Source: Halorhabdus sp. CBA1104 (GTDB lineage: Archaea > Halobacteriota > Halobacteria > Halobacteriales > Haloarculaceae). From it: 64,000 nucleotides of DNA. Both the position numbers and the translations under genes were made by a program. The stretch is taken from NCBI RefSeq assembly GCF_009690625.1, contig NZ_CP033878.1:1488001-1552000 (forward strand). Direction: 5' to 3'. The notes under the pieces were generated by a model. The model made no database searches. It saw only the letters and a program-made list of their open reading frames with translations, and was not told where the DNA came from. This document shows, one piece after another, positions 24,438 through 33,504 of the stretch (positions are counted from its first letter, which is position 1; each line of letters begins with the position of its first letter).

Positions 24438-26110
24438 CAGTCTTGGCGGTGGATATCGAAGGAGAGCCCCTCGACACCGTCCCGTTGGAAGTTCTCGATC
24501 ATCTCGTTGACCTCGTGATAGCCCAAGATGTTCTCCTGGATCGCCCGTTCGATGAGGCGAGCACGGAACTTCAGGTCGTCGTAGATGTCGCGCGTGTCCT
24601 CGTATCCCAGCAGCGTCGCGATCTGCTCTTCGAGGACGAAAGAGTTGTTCATCCCCTGGAAGACGATCTCGTCTTCGACCGGATCCCAGTAGAAGCTCTG
24701 GCGAGTGACGACACCGTCCATCTCCTTCGAGTACCCCTCGATTTCCTGAACGGAGGTCACCCGACGAAGCACCTCGTCACCCTGCTTGACACGGTTCTGG
24801 AACAGTGCGATGTCGGCGACGTCCATGAACGTCTCGGGGACGTTGATCGGTTCACCGGTAAAGCGCTGGATCATCGAAACGATGTCGGCAGCGTGGAAGG
24901 TCAGCATGACTGGGTGGCCAGTCTGGGCGGCCTGGAACGCCATTCGCCCCTCCTCGCCACGGACCTCGCCGACGATGATGTAGTCAGGACGAGACCGGAG
25001 CGCGGCGGCGACGAGATCGAACATGTCCACGTCCGTGCCCTCGTCGTCACCCTCGCGAGTGAGCAGTTGCTGCCACGTATCGTGTGGCGGGAGCACCTCC
25101 GCGGTGTCTTCGGCAGTGTAGATCTTGTTGTCCCGGGGGATGAACGACATGATGGAGTTCAGCGTCGTCGTCTTCCCTGAGGCAGTCTCCCCGACGACGA
25201 AGACCGTCTGCTCGTTCTCCAAGGCGAGCCACAGATACGCCGAGAGCTCGGGGCTGAGGGTCCCCCACTTGGTAATCTGGAAGATAGAGAGGGGTTCGCC
25301 CTCGTTCTGTCGGATCGTGAGTGACGGGCCTTTGACGGAGATGTCGTCCGAGTAGATGATGTTGATACGTGAGCCGTCGGGCAGCGTCGAGTCGATGATC
25401 GGGTCGCTGTCGGAGACGGGGTCGCCGATCCGCTCGCCCATGTTCCGCAGCCACTGTTCGTACTCTTCGGGTTCGCCGAAGTCGACGGTCGTCTTGATGA
25501 GGCTGTAGACGGAATGATCGACGTAACACTCGTGGGGACCGATGACGTGGATGTCCTCGTTGGCCGGGTCGCGCATCACCGGCTCCAGCGGGCCGAGGCC
25601 GACGATATCTCGGTTGAGTCGGTAGCGGATGTTCTCGTAGGTTTCCTCGGTCACCTCGACTTTCCCGATGTTGGTGATGTCGTTGAAGCGACTGAGGACG
25701 CCGTTCTCGTCACCACTCGACTTGACGGCCGTCGTCTCCTGGAGGAGTTCTTCGATGCGGTCGTCGTACTCGGCCTCTTCGCTTGGGGCCGGCTTCATCA
25801 CGCTCTTTTCGAGCAAGCGATTGCGCACCTTCTCGAAGACGGTCCACTCGTCGTCCTCCAGTTCGGGCTCGATGGCGTAGTACTTGATGTCCTGTCCGAT
25901 GTCACCGTAGATGTGCGTGTAAATCGGGCCACCGACGGGGTAGATGATGTTCGGGCGCTGGGACTCGTACTCCCCGTCGGCCTCGTCGACGAACATGGGG
26001 AACTCGCCGGTGATCTGCTTGAACTTCTGGAGGTGATCACGGAGATGGGGCCGTCTGGCGGCGTGTTGGCGGAGTTCATCTGACGGTTTCGGTCTGCCGT
26101 GATCTGTCAT
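24437..26110 (-). CDS. arlI: Archaellum motor ATPase ArlI (FlaI)
   Basis: A 557-residue secretion-type hexameric ATPase that powers archaellum assembly and rotation. An N-terminal domain of about 280 residues precedes the RecA-like core. The Walker A motif is GETASGKTTT (307-316), followed by an Asp-box-like segment IYTAEDTAEV, the His-box region TGHPVMLTFHA and Walker B region IIVGEVRGEEGRMAF. The length is typical for haloarchaeal ArlI. It is 12 bases downstream of arlH and overlaps arlJ by TGATG, forming the conserved arlH-I-J string. Confidence 0.95.
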   Translation of the reverse strand: MTDHGRPKPSDELRQHAARRPHLRDHLQKFKQITGEFPMFVDEADGEYESQRPNIIYPVGGPIYTHIYGDIGQDIKYYAIEPELEDDEWTVFEKVRNRLLEKSVMKPAPSEEAEYDDRIEELLQETTAVKSSGDENGVLSRFNDITNIGKVEVTEETYENIRYRLNRDIVGLGPLEPVMRDPANEDIHVIGPHECYVDHSVYSLIKTTVDFGEPEEYEQWLRNMGERIGDPVSDSDPIIDSTLPDGSRINIIYSDDISVKGPSLTIRQNEGEPLSIFQITKWGTLSPELSAYLWLALENEQTVFVVGETASGKTTTLNSIMSFIPRDNKIYTAEDTAEVLPPHDTWQQLLTREGDDEGTDVDMFDLVAAALRSRPDYIIVGEVRGEEGRMAFQAAQTGHPVMLTFHAADIVSMIQRFTGEPINVPETFMDVADIALFQNRVKQGDEVLRRVTSVQEIEGYSKEMDGVVTRQSFYWDPVEDEIVFQGMNNSFVLEEQIATLLGYEDTRDIYDDLKFRARLIERAIQENILGYHEVNEMIENFQRDGVEGLSFDIHRQD

Positions 26111-26122
26111 AGTGTGTTTGTT

Positions 26123-26884
26123 TTAGGCCACGCTGCGTGATTCGATGACGATGCCTGTCCCCGAACGGACTGAGTACCCGATCGTGTCCCCGACCTGCTC
26201 GCCCATGCCGGCAAAGCGTTTCACCGAGATCTGTCGGCGAACGTCGTTGCCGACCTCGACCATCTCCAGTTCGATGAACACGTCGGCGATTGCCCGGAAC
26301 GGGCCGATCGCATCTTCATCCAGCGTCGAGGGATCGACCGTGAGCATGATGACTTTCCCCTCGGCGATGACGTCCCGGAAAAAGGAGATGATCTCCAGGG
26401 CAGCCTGGCGTTCCTCGTTTTGGCGGACGAGGGCCTCGAACTTGGGGTCGTTCCGGAGGATGGCGTCGAACGTATCGATGATAATGACGTCCGTCTCCCA
26501 CATCACCTCGGCGTCCATCAGGCGTTTGAGCAGGTCCATCCGATCGGTCTCCTCGTCGCCGCCCTGGAACGTGTTCGAATCGCCAATGTCTGCGTGCAGG
26601 AACAGCAGATTCTCGTCGAGGATATGCTCGACCATGCCGTAGTCGAGGCTGTGCATCTGATCGAGAAAGCTCCCGACCGTCAATTCAGTCGAGAGCATCG
26701 TGACGGACTGGCCAGTCTCACAGAGCCCGTAACTGAACCGCTGGCTCATCGCTGACTTCCCGGCCCCGTAGTCGCCCTCTACGAGGACGATACTACCAGG
26801 AGGGATGCCGCCGCCCAGTTCCTTGTTGAGTCGATCCCGCTCGTCTAGGCCAAGCGAGTAGAGGTCAGTTGTTGCGATACTCAT
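26123..26884 (-). CDS. arlH: Archaellum KaiC-like ATPase ArlH (FlaH)
   Basis: A 253-residue RecA/KaiC-fold protein that binds ATP, forms a ring and regulates the ArlI motor together with ArlCE. Walker A is EGDYGAGKS (36-44) and Walker B is [11 protein letters not shown], both intact. The C-terminus ends in a VIESRSVA strand. The ATG at 26884 overlaps the arlG stop by four bases (ATGA). The KaiC-like protein at 36082-36807 is a separate paralogue, distinguished by its different Walker A and lack of this neighbourhood. Confidence 0.95.
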   Translation of the reverse strand: MSIATTDLYSLGLDERDRLNKELGGGIPPGSIVLVEGDYGAGKSAMSQRFSYGLCETGQSVTMLSTELTVGSFLDQMHSLDYGMVEHILDENLLFLHADIGDSNTFQGGDEETDRMDLLKRLMDAEVMWETDVIIIDTFDAILRNDPKFEALVRQNEERQAALEIISFFRDVIAEGKVIMLTVDPSTLDEDAIGPFRAIADVFIELEMVEVGNDVRRQISVKRFAGMGEQVGDTIGYSVRSGTGIVIESRSVA

Positions 26885-27330
26885 GTGCGAAATTCGAACA
26901 CCTCCTCGTCACCGTTGATCGTAATCTGGACACGGTGATCGCCACTCGAAAGGTCCGGGGCCGAAATATCCATCCGGACGACGTTTCCGATGGCCCAAGT
27001 CTCCCCGTCGACGACCGTCACCGAGAAGTCAGTCTGGAAGCGGCCATCGAGCAACACGTCCATCACCACGGGATCCGGGGGCAGGCTCTGAGAACCAGTG
27101 TTCTTGACGTACAGGGTGATGTTGCCGTTCCCGGAGCGGTCGTAGACGGTCGCACCGCTATCGCTGATGAATTCGATGTCGGTGCGAACGTCGTCACTGA
27201 CGTCTAAGCCGAGTTCGTCGACGGCTTGACTGAGTTCACCGACCGTGTTCGTGAGCACGCCAGCGACGCTGGCTGCGACGAGAATGCTCGCGATGAAGAT
27301 GATCAGGTGAGACGCAGAGACACTAGCCAC
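26881..27330 (-). CDS. arlG: Archaellum stator protein ArlG (FlaG)
   Basis: A 149-residue protein with one N-terminal membrane helix ([18 protein letters not shown]) and an extracellular beta-sandwich, containing [14 protein letters not shown] and [11 protein letters not shown] strands. ArlG with ArlF anchors the stationary part of the motor to the S-layer. The open frame continues upstream, but the protein family begins at this helix, so I take the GTG at 27330, which overlaps the arlF stop by eight bases. The start codon is therefore unusual for the operon but well supported by homology. Confidence 0.88.
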   Translation of the reverse strand: MASVSASHLIIFIASILVAASVAGVLTNTVGELSQAVDELGLDVSDDVRTDIEFISDSGATVYDRSGNGNITLYVKNTGSQSLPPDPVVMDVLLDGRFQTDFSVTVVDGETWAIGNVVRMDISAPDLSSGDHRVQITINGDEEVFEFRT

Positions 27331-27763
27331 GCACGACCACCTCCGTACTGGCAACCCCTGGACCGGAGACGATCTTGATCCGGTCGGGCTGGCTAGTGGC
27401 CGAAACGTTGTATCGCAACTGCTCGCCCGGCAGCCACAGGCCCGTCCCAGTGTCACCGTCGACAGACCGCTCGGCGAAACTCGTCTGGTAGTCGTTGTCG
27501 ACGATGAGGTCCGTCCCGTCGACGGTCAGTTCGGACGCACCCGTGTTGTTGACCGTGACGATGAGACTGTTGTTGGCGTCGTAATACGTCGCGTTGTGGA
27601 CCGCGATGGCCGTGTTTTGCTGGGTGAGCAAGTCATCCTCGGCTGCGTTACGAGCGTCTGTTACCCGCTCGACGGTGTTGAACGCGGCAGTGTGGAACAT
27701 CCCGAAGGCGATGAGCGTCGCAGCGAAGATGATCGCCACCGAGGCACTAACGCTGAAGCCCAT
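27323..27763 (-). CDS. arlF: Archaellum stator protein ArlF (FlaF)
   Basis: A 146-residue protein from ATG 27763 (MGFSVSASVAIIFAATLIAF) with a single N-terminal membrane helix and an extracellular beta-sandwich (IVTVNNTGASELTVDGTDL, then GPGVASTEVVV). ArlF binds the S-layer and holds the stator with ArlG. Several N-X-S/T sequons (NNT, NAT, NVS) may be glycosylated outside the cell. It overlaps the end of arlCE by 17 bases and arlG by eight, so the string is tightly coupled. Confidence 0.9.
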   Translation of the reverse strand: MGFSVSASVAIIFAATLIAFGMFHTAAFNTVERVTDARNAAEDDLLTQQNTAIAVHNATYYDANNSLIVTVNNTGASELTVDGTDLIVDNDYQTSFAERSVDGDTGTGLWLPGEQLRYNVSATSQPDRIKIVSGPGVASTEVVVRG

Positions 27764-29453
27764 CTGCTCCACCTCCAGCCATAGTTGGCATCTGTTCGAG
27801 AGCGACTGACTCGGCACCGCCGCCGTTCAACTGACTCACGTACCGGAGGCTCTTGGTGTGGTGATCGATAGTCAACGTCGCCGGTTCGCTGTCCGCGTCG
27901 AACCCCTGCAGATACGCCTGAAGCTGGTCGGCGACGTCCTCGTCGATCCAGTCGATGCGCTCGTAGTAGTGGATCGCCTCGGCAGTGGCTCGGATCCCGA
28001 CTTCCTCGACGAGGAATTCGAGCCACTCGACGACGATCAAGTCGGCGAGAAAGCCATCGGGGAGTTCCGTGAGGTACGGCTTCCCGTCCTCGCCGCTGGC
28101 CGATTCCTCGGCCGTGTCGGCCTGATCGCTCGCCTGAGTGTTCGACTGAGAGTCCGCATCCGCCGTCGGTTCCTCGACAGCCGCCTCGTCTACAGTCGCC
28201 GAGTCCACACTTTCGGCACTGTCCGCAACACCGTCGGCAGCGGGCTTCTCAGCGTCGTCAGTCTCTGCGGCTGCGTCGGGGTCGGCCTCTGTGTCGACTG
28301 CGTCCTGTTGTTCGTCCTCGTCGATGACCGTATCGAAGAGGTCGTCGTCCGCAAGCGCGTCGTCGGCTGACTCGTCTTCGAGTTCGTCGAAGGCATCAGC
28401 TGATTCGTCCTCGATCTCGTCGAAGGCGTCAGCCGATTCGTCTGCGAGTTCGTCGTCAGCTTCGGTCGCCTCGTTGTCCGAGCTCGTCTCGTCTGCCTGC
28501 TCGGCCTCGTCGCCCTCGGCCCACTCGGCGTCGCCCGACTCGTACTCGTCTTTCAGTTCCGCAAAGGACTTGCCGCCTTCTTCGCCGCCATCGCTTTCGT
28601 CGCCGTCCGCATCCATCTCGAAGTCATCGTCCATCTCGAAATCGTCGCCGTCGTCGAAATCCTCCTCGAACTCGTCGTCGAAGGCAACGTCCTCACCACC
28701 CTCCTCAAGCTCCTCGCCCCCGAGAACGTCACCGACGTCGGTGTCGGCCTCGAGTTCGTCGTCGTCCTCGACGAGATCCTCGTCGAAGAACCCCTCTGCA
28801 TCGGCGTTGGCGATATCTTCTTCGAGATCGTCGTCGGCCTGGTCGTCGTCGCCATCGTCGAACAAGCCAAACGATTCGTCGCCCGGGCCACCGAGTCCAC
28901 CGGCATCGATATCGTCCGCGAAGGGATTGACACCGCGGGTCACCATCTCGTAAATGTCGAGCAGCTTCCGGACGTTCTCCTCGACGTCATCGACCGTCTC
29001 GGAAATCTGTTCGTTCTCGTTGCGGACGGTGTTGACCGTCGAAGACAGACTTCCGACTTCCGTTTCGAGTTCGTCCAGTCGATGTTCCAGCTCGTCCGTG
29101 TCTGACCCCCCGTCCATGTCGCCGAACTCGTCGTCTTCGAATTCCCCAAACTCGTCACCACCATCGTCGAGTCCACCCAGCTCACCGAAATCGTCGCCAC
29201 CGCCTTCCTCCGGCATCAGTCCCTCGCCACCGCCTGCATCGTCCGGTTGTGCCTCCTCGTCGTCGGAAAGAATCGAGTCGAAAACTGACCTGATACTCAT
29301 ACCGACAAAGCCCACTGAGAGCAGTGCGACGAGCAACGGCTCCGGCGACACTGCTCCGGCCGGCCCCAGGAACCACCCGCCGGCATCCAACACGGGCCGA
29401 CCGGCCGCCGTCGTTACGGCCGATTCGAGCCACAGGGACGAGAGACCACTCAT
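27747..29453 (-). CDS. arlCE: Archaellum switch protein ArlCE (fused FlaC and FlaD/E domains) with long acidic linker
   Basis: 568 residues. A coiled coil ending LLDIYEMVTRGVNPFADD (about 155-180) is the FlaC domain. Then comes some 250 residues of nearly pure Asp/Glu/Ala/Ser with degenerate repeats such as ESADAFDE. The C-terminal domain, about 100 residues beginning YLTELPDGFLADLIVVEWLEFL, is the FlaD/E domain. ArlCE links CheF-bound CheY-P to the motor. The start is uncertain: ATG 29453 gives an N-terminal hydrophobic segment (PEPLLVALLSVGFVG), while ATG 29300 (MSIRSVFDSIL) would give a wholly soluble protein. A TATA-like element at 29488-29500 favours the longer form. A GTG at 29456 is also possible. 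Confidence 0.88.
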   Translation of the reverse strand: MSGLSSLWLESAVTTAAGRPVLDAGGWFLGPAGAVSPEPLLVALLSVGFVGMSIRSVFDSILSDDEEAQPDDAGGGEGLMPEEGGGDDFGELGGLDDGGDEFGEFEDDEFGDMDGGSDTDELEHRLDELETEVGSLSSTVNTVRNENEQISETVDDVEENVRKLLDIYEMVTRGVNPFADDIDAGGLGGPGDESFGLFDDGDDDQADDDLEEDIANADAEGFFDEDLVEDDDELEADTDVGDVLGGEELEEGGEDVAFDDEFEEDFDDGDDFEMDDDFEMDADGDESDGGEEGGKSFAELKDEYESGDAEWAEGDEAEQADETSSDNEATEADDELADESADAFDEIEDESADAFDELEDESADDALADDDLFDTVIDEDEQQDAVDTEADPDAAAETDDAEKPAADGVADSAESVDSATVDEAAVEEPTADADSQSNTQASDQADTAEESASGEDGKPYLTELPDGFLADLIVVEWLEFLVEEVGIRATAEAIHYYERIDWIDEDVADQLQAYLQGFDADSEPATLTIDHHTKSLRYVSQLNGGGAESVALEQMPTMAGGGADGLQR

Positions 29454-29487
29454 CACAACAAAAGTAGCCGCTCACACCCTTCAATGT

Positions 29488-29514
29488 ACCGTTTAGAGTA
29501 TCATATCTGATAAC
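29488..29514 (-). promoter_or_regulatory. Putative arlCE operon promoter and GTTATCAGATA site
   Basis: On the minus strand GATACTCTAAACGG forms a TATA-like element about 36-50 bases before the ATG at 29453. Directly upstream, GTTATCAGATA (29504-29514) is an 11-base match to the sequence next to the winged-helix regulator gene at 35920-35930. Confidence 0.4.
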
Positions 29515-29687
29515 TGATTGTTCTATTCCGCGAGACGGGAAAGAAATTAGCGTCTGACGCCCCCAACTGGACGGTACGTGGCGGCTCCAGGACCCTCGAA
29601 ATATCGATTTTCGGAACGACCATTGCGTTGACTGGTCGTGGCCGAGAACGTGAAAAGATGCAGAGGGGTATCGGACAGACGGCGATC

Positions 29688-30203
29688 TCACAGACGACGG
29701 GAATCCATGTTCGCGCTCTTGACGACGAGATCGCCACTGCTGCCCTCGAACCGGAGCGATCGCCCGTGGTTGCCGCCGACATCCTCGTTGACGACGGGGA
29801 TGTCCATCGATTGGAGCGTCTCCTTGACGACGGTCGCGTTCCGAGCACCGATCCCGGACCCCTTTTTCGAGAAGTCCAACATGTCGCTGCCACCAGCGAT
29901 CTTGGCGATCATATCGGATCGGTCAGCGCCGGCAGTTTCCATCTCGTCGACGAGCGTTTCGACCCCGGTATCGGCGAACTTGGCAGGATTGCCACCATCG
30001 ACCTCGTCGGCTGCGGGCAACATGACGTGGACCAGTCCTGATGCCCCGATGGCCTCATCCCGGATCGCAACGCCGATACACGACCCGAGTCCGCTGGTCG
30101 TCAACACGGCCCCGTTCGTCGAGACCTCGTACTCGGCGATACCGACCTTGATCCGTTCGGTCGTACTTGCATCCGCCTGTTCCGAGCCGTCGTAGACCTT
30201 CAT
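29688..30203 (-). CDS. cheD: Chemoreceptor glutamine deamidase CheD
   Basis: A 171-residue protein that deamidates receptor glutamines and, with CheC, feeds back on receptor activity. The catalytic cysteine is in TSGLGSCIGVAIRD, the histidine in GLVHVMLP, and the threonine-containing IGARNATVV segment completes the triad region. Length and order are normal. The ATG at 30203 overlaps the cheC stop (ATGA), so CheC and CheD, which form a complex, are co-translated. A 231-base gap separates it from arlCE, which has its own promoter. Confidence 0.93.
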   Translation of the reverse strand: MKVYDGSEQADASTTERIKVGIAEYEVSTNGAVLTTSGLGSCIGVAIRDEAIGASGLVHVMLPAADEVDGGNPAKFADTGVETLVDEMETAGADRSDMIAKIAGGSDMLDFSKKGSGIGARNATVVKETLQSMDIPVVNEDVGGNHGRSLRFEGSSGDLVVKSANMDSRRL

Positions 30204-31426
30204 TGGAACAGTTCGTCGGGATCTGCCTCAGTTTTGTCTGCGCGCTCAACCATGAGTTCGTCCAGGGCCTGGCGTAACTCGCGTTCGTTGGGGAGTGCGT
30301 GAATCTCGGCTTCGAACTCGATCTCGTCAGTCCGCATCCGAGAGTCGATACTGAACGCGTGTTCCTGGTGTTGGCCGACCTGTGCAGCCAGCGGGTCGAG
30401 GATTGCCTGGCCCATATCGTGGACCAATCGCGGAGGCGTATGATCGACAGACGTCTCGAGGACGTTGGCCCAGCCGTCGACGAACCCACTGGTCATGATG
30501 TTACCCAATTCCTCGATTGCAGCGGTGTGCTGGTCCGTCAATTCGTCGCTATCGACGTCAGTTGGCATCAGCGCCTCGGCGACGTTTTTGGCCGACTGCT
30601 CGTCGAACAACACCAGAAGGAAGCCACTCGGGAGGCCAGTAAACTCCACGACAGTGCCGACGTACTGAGCGTTCCCGATCTGCTTTGGAACGTCCTCGAT
30701 GCGGGCGAAGCTGATCTGGCTCACTTCCGCCTCCGTCTCGATGCCGGTCATCATCGAGACGTTGTCGGCTGCCTTCTCGGTCCCACGCTCGGTCATCCGA
30801 TTGAACACCTGCAGCTTGTCGATCGGAATGGCGTCGCCCGCGGTGTCGGCGTGGGTCATCATCAGATCGGTCAGCGAGTCGTAGTCGGGCAACATGTAGA
30901 TGTAAAAATCGACTGACTCTTCGAGCCACTCGATTTGACTCTTGAAGACGAACAACTGGTCGGCACCGTCGGCTGGAGTCTCAGACGGCTTCGAATCGGG
31001 AATGACGTCCCGGCCGACTCCCTCGATGTACGTCGGTGGCGAGTGATCGATCGTCGTCTCGAGGTAATCGGCCCAGCCGTCGATGAACCCACTCATCATG
31101 ATGTTGCCGATCTCTTTGACGCCGCTTTCGGCCATCTCGGCTGCGGAGTCTCCCGGAAGCAGGGCGTCGGTAAGCGTCTCACTGCAGGACTGATCCATCA
31201 CGAGAGCGGTCTGGCCGGACAGTTCGCCCTCGAAGTCGAACTGGACGCCGACGAAATCCCGCTCGTCCAGTTGCTCACCGATATCGTCTCGGTCGACCAG
31301 CGTGATCTTGGTCACGTCGACCGCTGCATCGATGCCTGTCATCTGGGCCATCGATGCAGTCGCTTGCTGGGCACCCTCGTGAGCGAGCTGATTGAACGTC
31401 CCGAGCGACTGAATATCGACCTTCAT
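30200..31426 (-). CDS. cheC: CheY-P phosphatase CheC, tandem double-domain form
   Basis: 408 residues, twice the usual CheC length, made of two homologous CheC domains joined head to tail. Each contains the phosphatase helix pattern: VKEIGNIMMSGFIDGWADYL in the first and EELGNIMTSGFVDGWANVL in the second, both followed by a proline pair (HSPP, HTPP) and each domain carrying the conserved Glu and Asn. It should dephosphorylate CheY-P and bind CheD. Both domains look intact, so the fused protein may act as a built-in dimer. It lies three bases downstream of cheY. Confidence 0.92.
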   Translation of the reverse strand: MKVDIQSLGTFNQLAHEGAQQATASMAQMTGIDAAVDVTKITLVDRDDIGEQLDERDFVGVQFDFEGELSGQTALVMDQSCSETLTDALLPGDSAAEMAESGVKEIGNIMMSGFIDGWADYLETTIDHSPPTYIEGVGRDVIPDSKPSETPADGADQLFVFKSQIEWLEESVDFYIYMLPDYDSLTDLMMTHADTAGDAIPIDKLQVFNRMTERGTEKAADNVSMMTGIETEAEVSQISFARIEDVPKQIGNAQYVGTVVEFTGLPSGFLLVLFDEQSAKNVAEALMPTDVDSDELTDQHTAAIEELGNIMTSGFVDGWANVLETSVDHTPPRLVHDMGQAILDPLAAQVGQHQEHAFSIDSRMRTDEIEFEAEIHALPNERELRQALDELMVERADKTEADPDELFQ

Positions 31427-31429
31427 CGG

Positions 31430-31789
31430 TCAGGATGGAACGACGTCTTCGATGGCTTCCATCACGCTCGGTTTCTGGAAGGGCTTGGTGATATACCCGT
31501 CAGCACCCGCCTTGACGGCCTCTTTCATCTTCTCTTCCTGCCCGACACTCGTACACATGATGACGTTGGCACTGGGGTCTGTGGACTTGATCTCGTCTGT
31601 TGCTTCGATCCCGTCCCTGATCGGCATGACGATGTCCATCATGACGAGATCTGGGTTGTTCTCTTTGTAGGCCTCGACGGCTTCGACGCCGTTCTCGACC
31701 TCGTCGACGATCCGATGATCTTCCTCCAAGATCTCACGTAGCAGGTTCCGCATGAACTCCGAGTCGTCCGCGATCAATACTTCTGGCAT
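31430..31789 (-). CDS. cheY: Response regulator CheY
   Basis: 119 residues, a single receiver domain. The acidic pocket is IADDSEF (Asp8, Asp9), the phosphorylated residue is Asp52 in LVMMDIVMP, the switch threonine is in IMCTSVG and the lysine in ITKPFQ. CheY-P made by CheA binds CheF, and through it the archaellum, to trigger reversal. The start is ATG 31789; the open frame runs eleven codons further without homology. Downstream it is coupled to cheC and cheD. Confidence 0.95.
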   Translation of the reverse strand: MPEVLIADDSEFMRNLLREILEEDHRIVDEVENGVEAVEAYKENNPDLVMMDIVMPIRDGIEATDEIKSTDPSANVIMCTSVGQEEKMKEAVKAGADGYITKPFQKPSVMEAIEDVVPS

Positions 31790-31915
31790 GTCTTGTACCT
31801 CGCAGGTTGGCGAATTCAGCAAATAAATGCTTCCGTACGATTATCGCGATTGATACCGATTTGAGTAGCCGATAACCGAACGACGGTCCGCACAAGTGCA
31901 AGACACGCCGGGGAC

Positions 31916-32569
31916 TCACAACTCGAAGCCATCCTCATCGACGCATTCCAGGAGGTCTCCGATCGAATCATCCGGCCCAAGGTCGTGTGATTTTACGAGC
32001 GAAGAGAGGCGCTCTGTTGGGTAACTGATCGGAACGTTCGATTCGGTGAGTAAGATCCCGAGAATTTCTTCGACTGGTGTCTCGCTATCGATGTGCTGGG
32101 CGTACCAGAGAATCAGGCTTTCGAAGATCGTCACCACGTCGTTAGACATCATCCGCCGTTGGGAGACACGCCCGTCGAACGTCGCCGTGACGTGAAAGCC
32201 GTACCGAGAATTAGCCGATTTGAAGGACTCGCGCAGCCAGGCTTCGATGTCCGCTTCCGTGAGTTCCTGAGAGTCAGTCTGCTCCGTAGTCGCTGACGGT
32301 GGGTCTGTCTCGTCGGATTGTCGCTGTGTCGAGGGCGCAGAGTCTGATTCGTCCCGTTCGTCAGGCGCATCCGCAACCGGATCAGCAGAAGTCGACGGTG
32401 CGGAGTCGGTAGTGCCGATTCCGTTAACGTCACCGATCGGATCGTTCGGAGAGACGACGTAGCGACCGTCTTCGATCTCTGCGACGTGCTCATCGTCAGA
32501 TATGTCGAGCTCTTCCGGTGCGAGCACACGACCATCATCCTCGTCGTCAGGGTCGTCCCCCGTCTCCAT
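31916..32569 (-). CDS. Acidic protein of the chemotaxis cluster, unknown function
   Basis: 217 residues. The first half is disordered and rich in Asp, Ser, Thr and Glu. The C-terminal ~110 residues form a folded domain beginning LTEADIEAWLRESFK, with a strand pair YGFHVTATFDGRVSQRR and helices IFESLILWYAQHI and RLSSLVKSHDLG. No signal peptide or catalytic motif. It sits between cheY and the archaellin genes in the same direction, so a role in signalling or archaellum control is plausible by context. I think related proteins are filed as a haloarchaeal DUF (possibly DUF7500), but I am unsure. Confidence 0.65.
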   Translation of the reverse strand: METGDDPDDEDDGRVLAPEELDISDDEHVAEIEDGRYVVSPNDPIGDVNGIGTTDSAPSTSADPVADAPDERDESDSAPSTQRQSDETDPPSATTEQTDSQELTEADIEAWLRESFKSANSRYGFHVTATFDGRVSQRRMMSNDVVTIFESLILWYAQHIDSETPVEEILGILLTESNVPISYPTERLSSLVKSHDLGPDDSIGDLLECVDEDGFEL

Positions 32570-32698
32570 GCATGAGATTCAGTGACGGGCGACAATAATT
32601 CCGTCGGTGGGAGGAACTTCGATAGTCAAACAGCGACACTTCGAGAGAGGGAAGGACCAAGTCGTTGTGGCAAAATACAAGAAGAAACGGAAGTCAGC

Positions 32699-33355
32699 TT
32701 AGAGAAGGACAGTTTTCTTCCCGGAGAGAGACTGTGGCACGACCAGCGTTGAAGTCGTCGTCCCGCCCGACCGGGTGTTGATCGTCACTTCGACCGTGTC
32801 ACCTGCTTTGAGAGGCGATATTTTGTTGCTGTCGGCGCTGTTTTGGAGAGTAATGGGTGACGTGCTATCGTCAGTACTCACGAAGTGCAAGACAGCACGG
32901 TCAGTCTGAGAGTTTAGCGTGTCGTCGTTCGAGATCGATGAATCGTCCGCTCCTTCGTCGTCTCGGAGTGCCGACCAGTTGAACACAGCATCACCCTGAG
33001 GATTGTCAAGCCGATCTGAGACGAGGTTGAAACTGTCAGTATCAGTCACCCACTGGATTGTCGTCTCGTTCAGATTGACGTTGTTCGATCCTGGGGCCAG
33101 CCGCACCGTCATATTGACTCGGTCCACGGATTCGCTGGTCGTGTTCCCGACAGCGTTTTGGACGAGCAGCCGATTCGTGACCTGCTCGGCTGCTTGTTCA
33201 CCACTCTCTTCGGCACTACTCTGCAGGAACCCAGCCGTGTTGATCAACACGCCCGCCGCGATCGCCGCGACCAGCACCATCGCGATGAACACGATCAGTG
33301 TGCCGATCCCGACCTGGGCCCGTTCGTTCCGATTGGTGTCGTTGCGTTCGAACAT
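32699..33355 (-). CDS. Archaellin (archaellum filament subunit), copy 1
   Basis: A 218-residue filament protein. It has a class III signal peptide of 13 residues ending NERA, cleaved before [17 protein letters not shown] by the prepilin peptidase, then the conserved hydrophobic assembly helix (about 14-45) and a beta-rich globular head with N-X-S/T sequons (NTT, NMT, NET, NWS). Alanine instead of the usual glycine precedes the cleavage site, as in the other two copies. It differs from them mainly in residues 158-182. The TATA-like CTTAAGTGAA at 33409-33421 and GGAC before the ATG mark its own promoter. Confidence 0.93.
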   Translation of the reverse strand: MFERNDTNRNERAQVGIGTLIVFIAMVLVAAIAAGVLINTAGFLQSSAEESGEQAAEQVTNRLLVQNAVGNTTSESVDRVNMTVRLAPGSNNVNLNETTIQWVTDTDSFNLVSDRLDNPQGDAVFNWSALRDDEGADDSSISNDDTLNSQTDRAVLHFVSTDDSTSPITLQNSADSNKISPLKAGDTVEVTINTRSGGTTTSTLVVPQSLSGKKTVLL

Positions 33356-33408
33356 TGTCTGTCCACTTGGGCTCTACTTCTCAGAGGCTACCGAATTGTC
33401 CTCGTGTA

Positions 33409-33421
33409 TTCACTTAAGAAC
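33409..33421 (-). promoter_or_regulatory. Promoter element of archaellin copy 1
   Basis: GTTCTTAAGTGAA on the minus strand is almost identical to the elements before copies 2 and 3. It lies 54-66 bases before the ATG, so the mRNA would carry a short leader (about 30-35 bases) in which AGTAGAGCCCA is also conserved. Confidence 0.5.
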
Positions 33422-33462
33422 AATCCCCTAATTATCGGAGTTGAAAATATCTGTATAGGCCG

Positions 33463-33489
33463 AAAAAACAGGCACGCAGAACCGAAAAA
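33463..33489 (-). terminator. T-rich terminator downstream of archaellin copy 2
   Basis: The minus strand downstream of copy 2 has TTTTT (33485-33489) and then TTTTTT (33463-33468). Such runs end transcription in archaea without a stem-loop. This fits each archaellin gene having its own promoter and terminator. Confidence 0.4.
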
Positions 33490-33504
33490 GACTGCGGAGT
33501 TGGC

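Noticed and set aside
28290-29200. Repeated pattern that could look like a CRISPR or satellite repeat
   Set aside because: It is the codon repetition of the Asp/Glu/Ser/Ala linker of ArlCE; repeats are irregular, without spacers.
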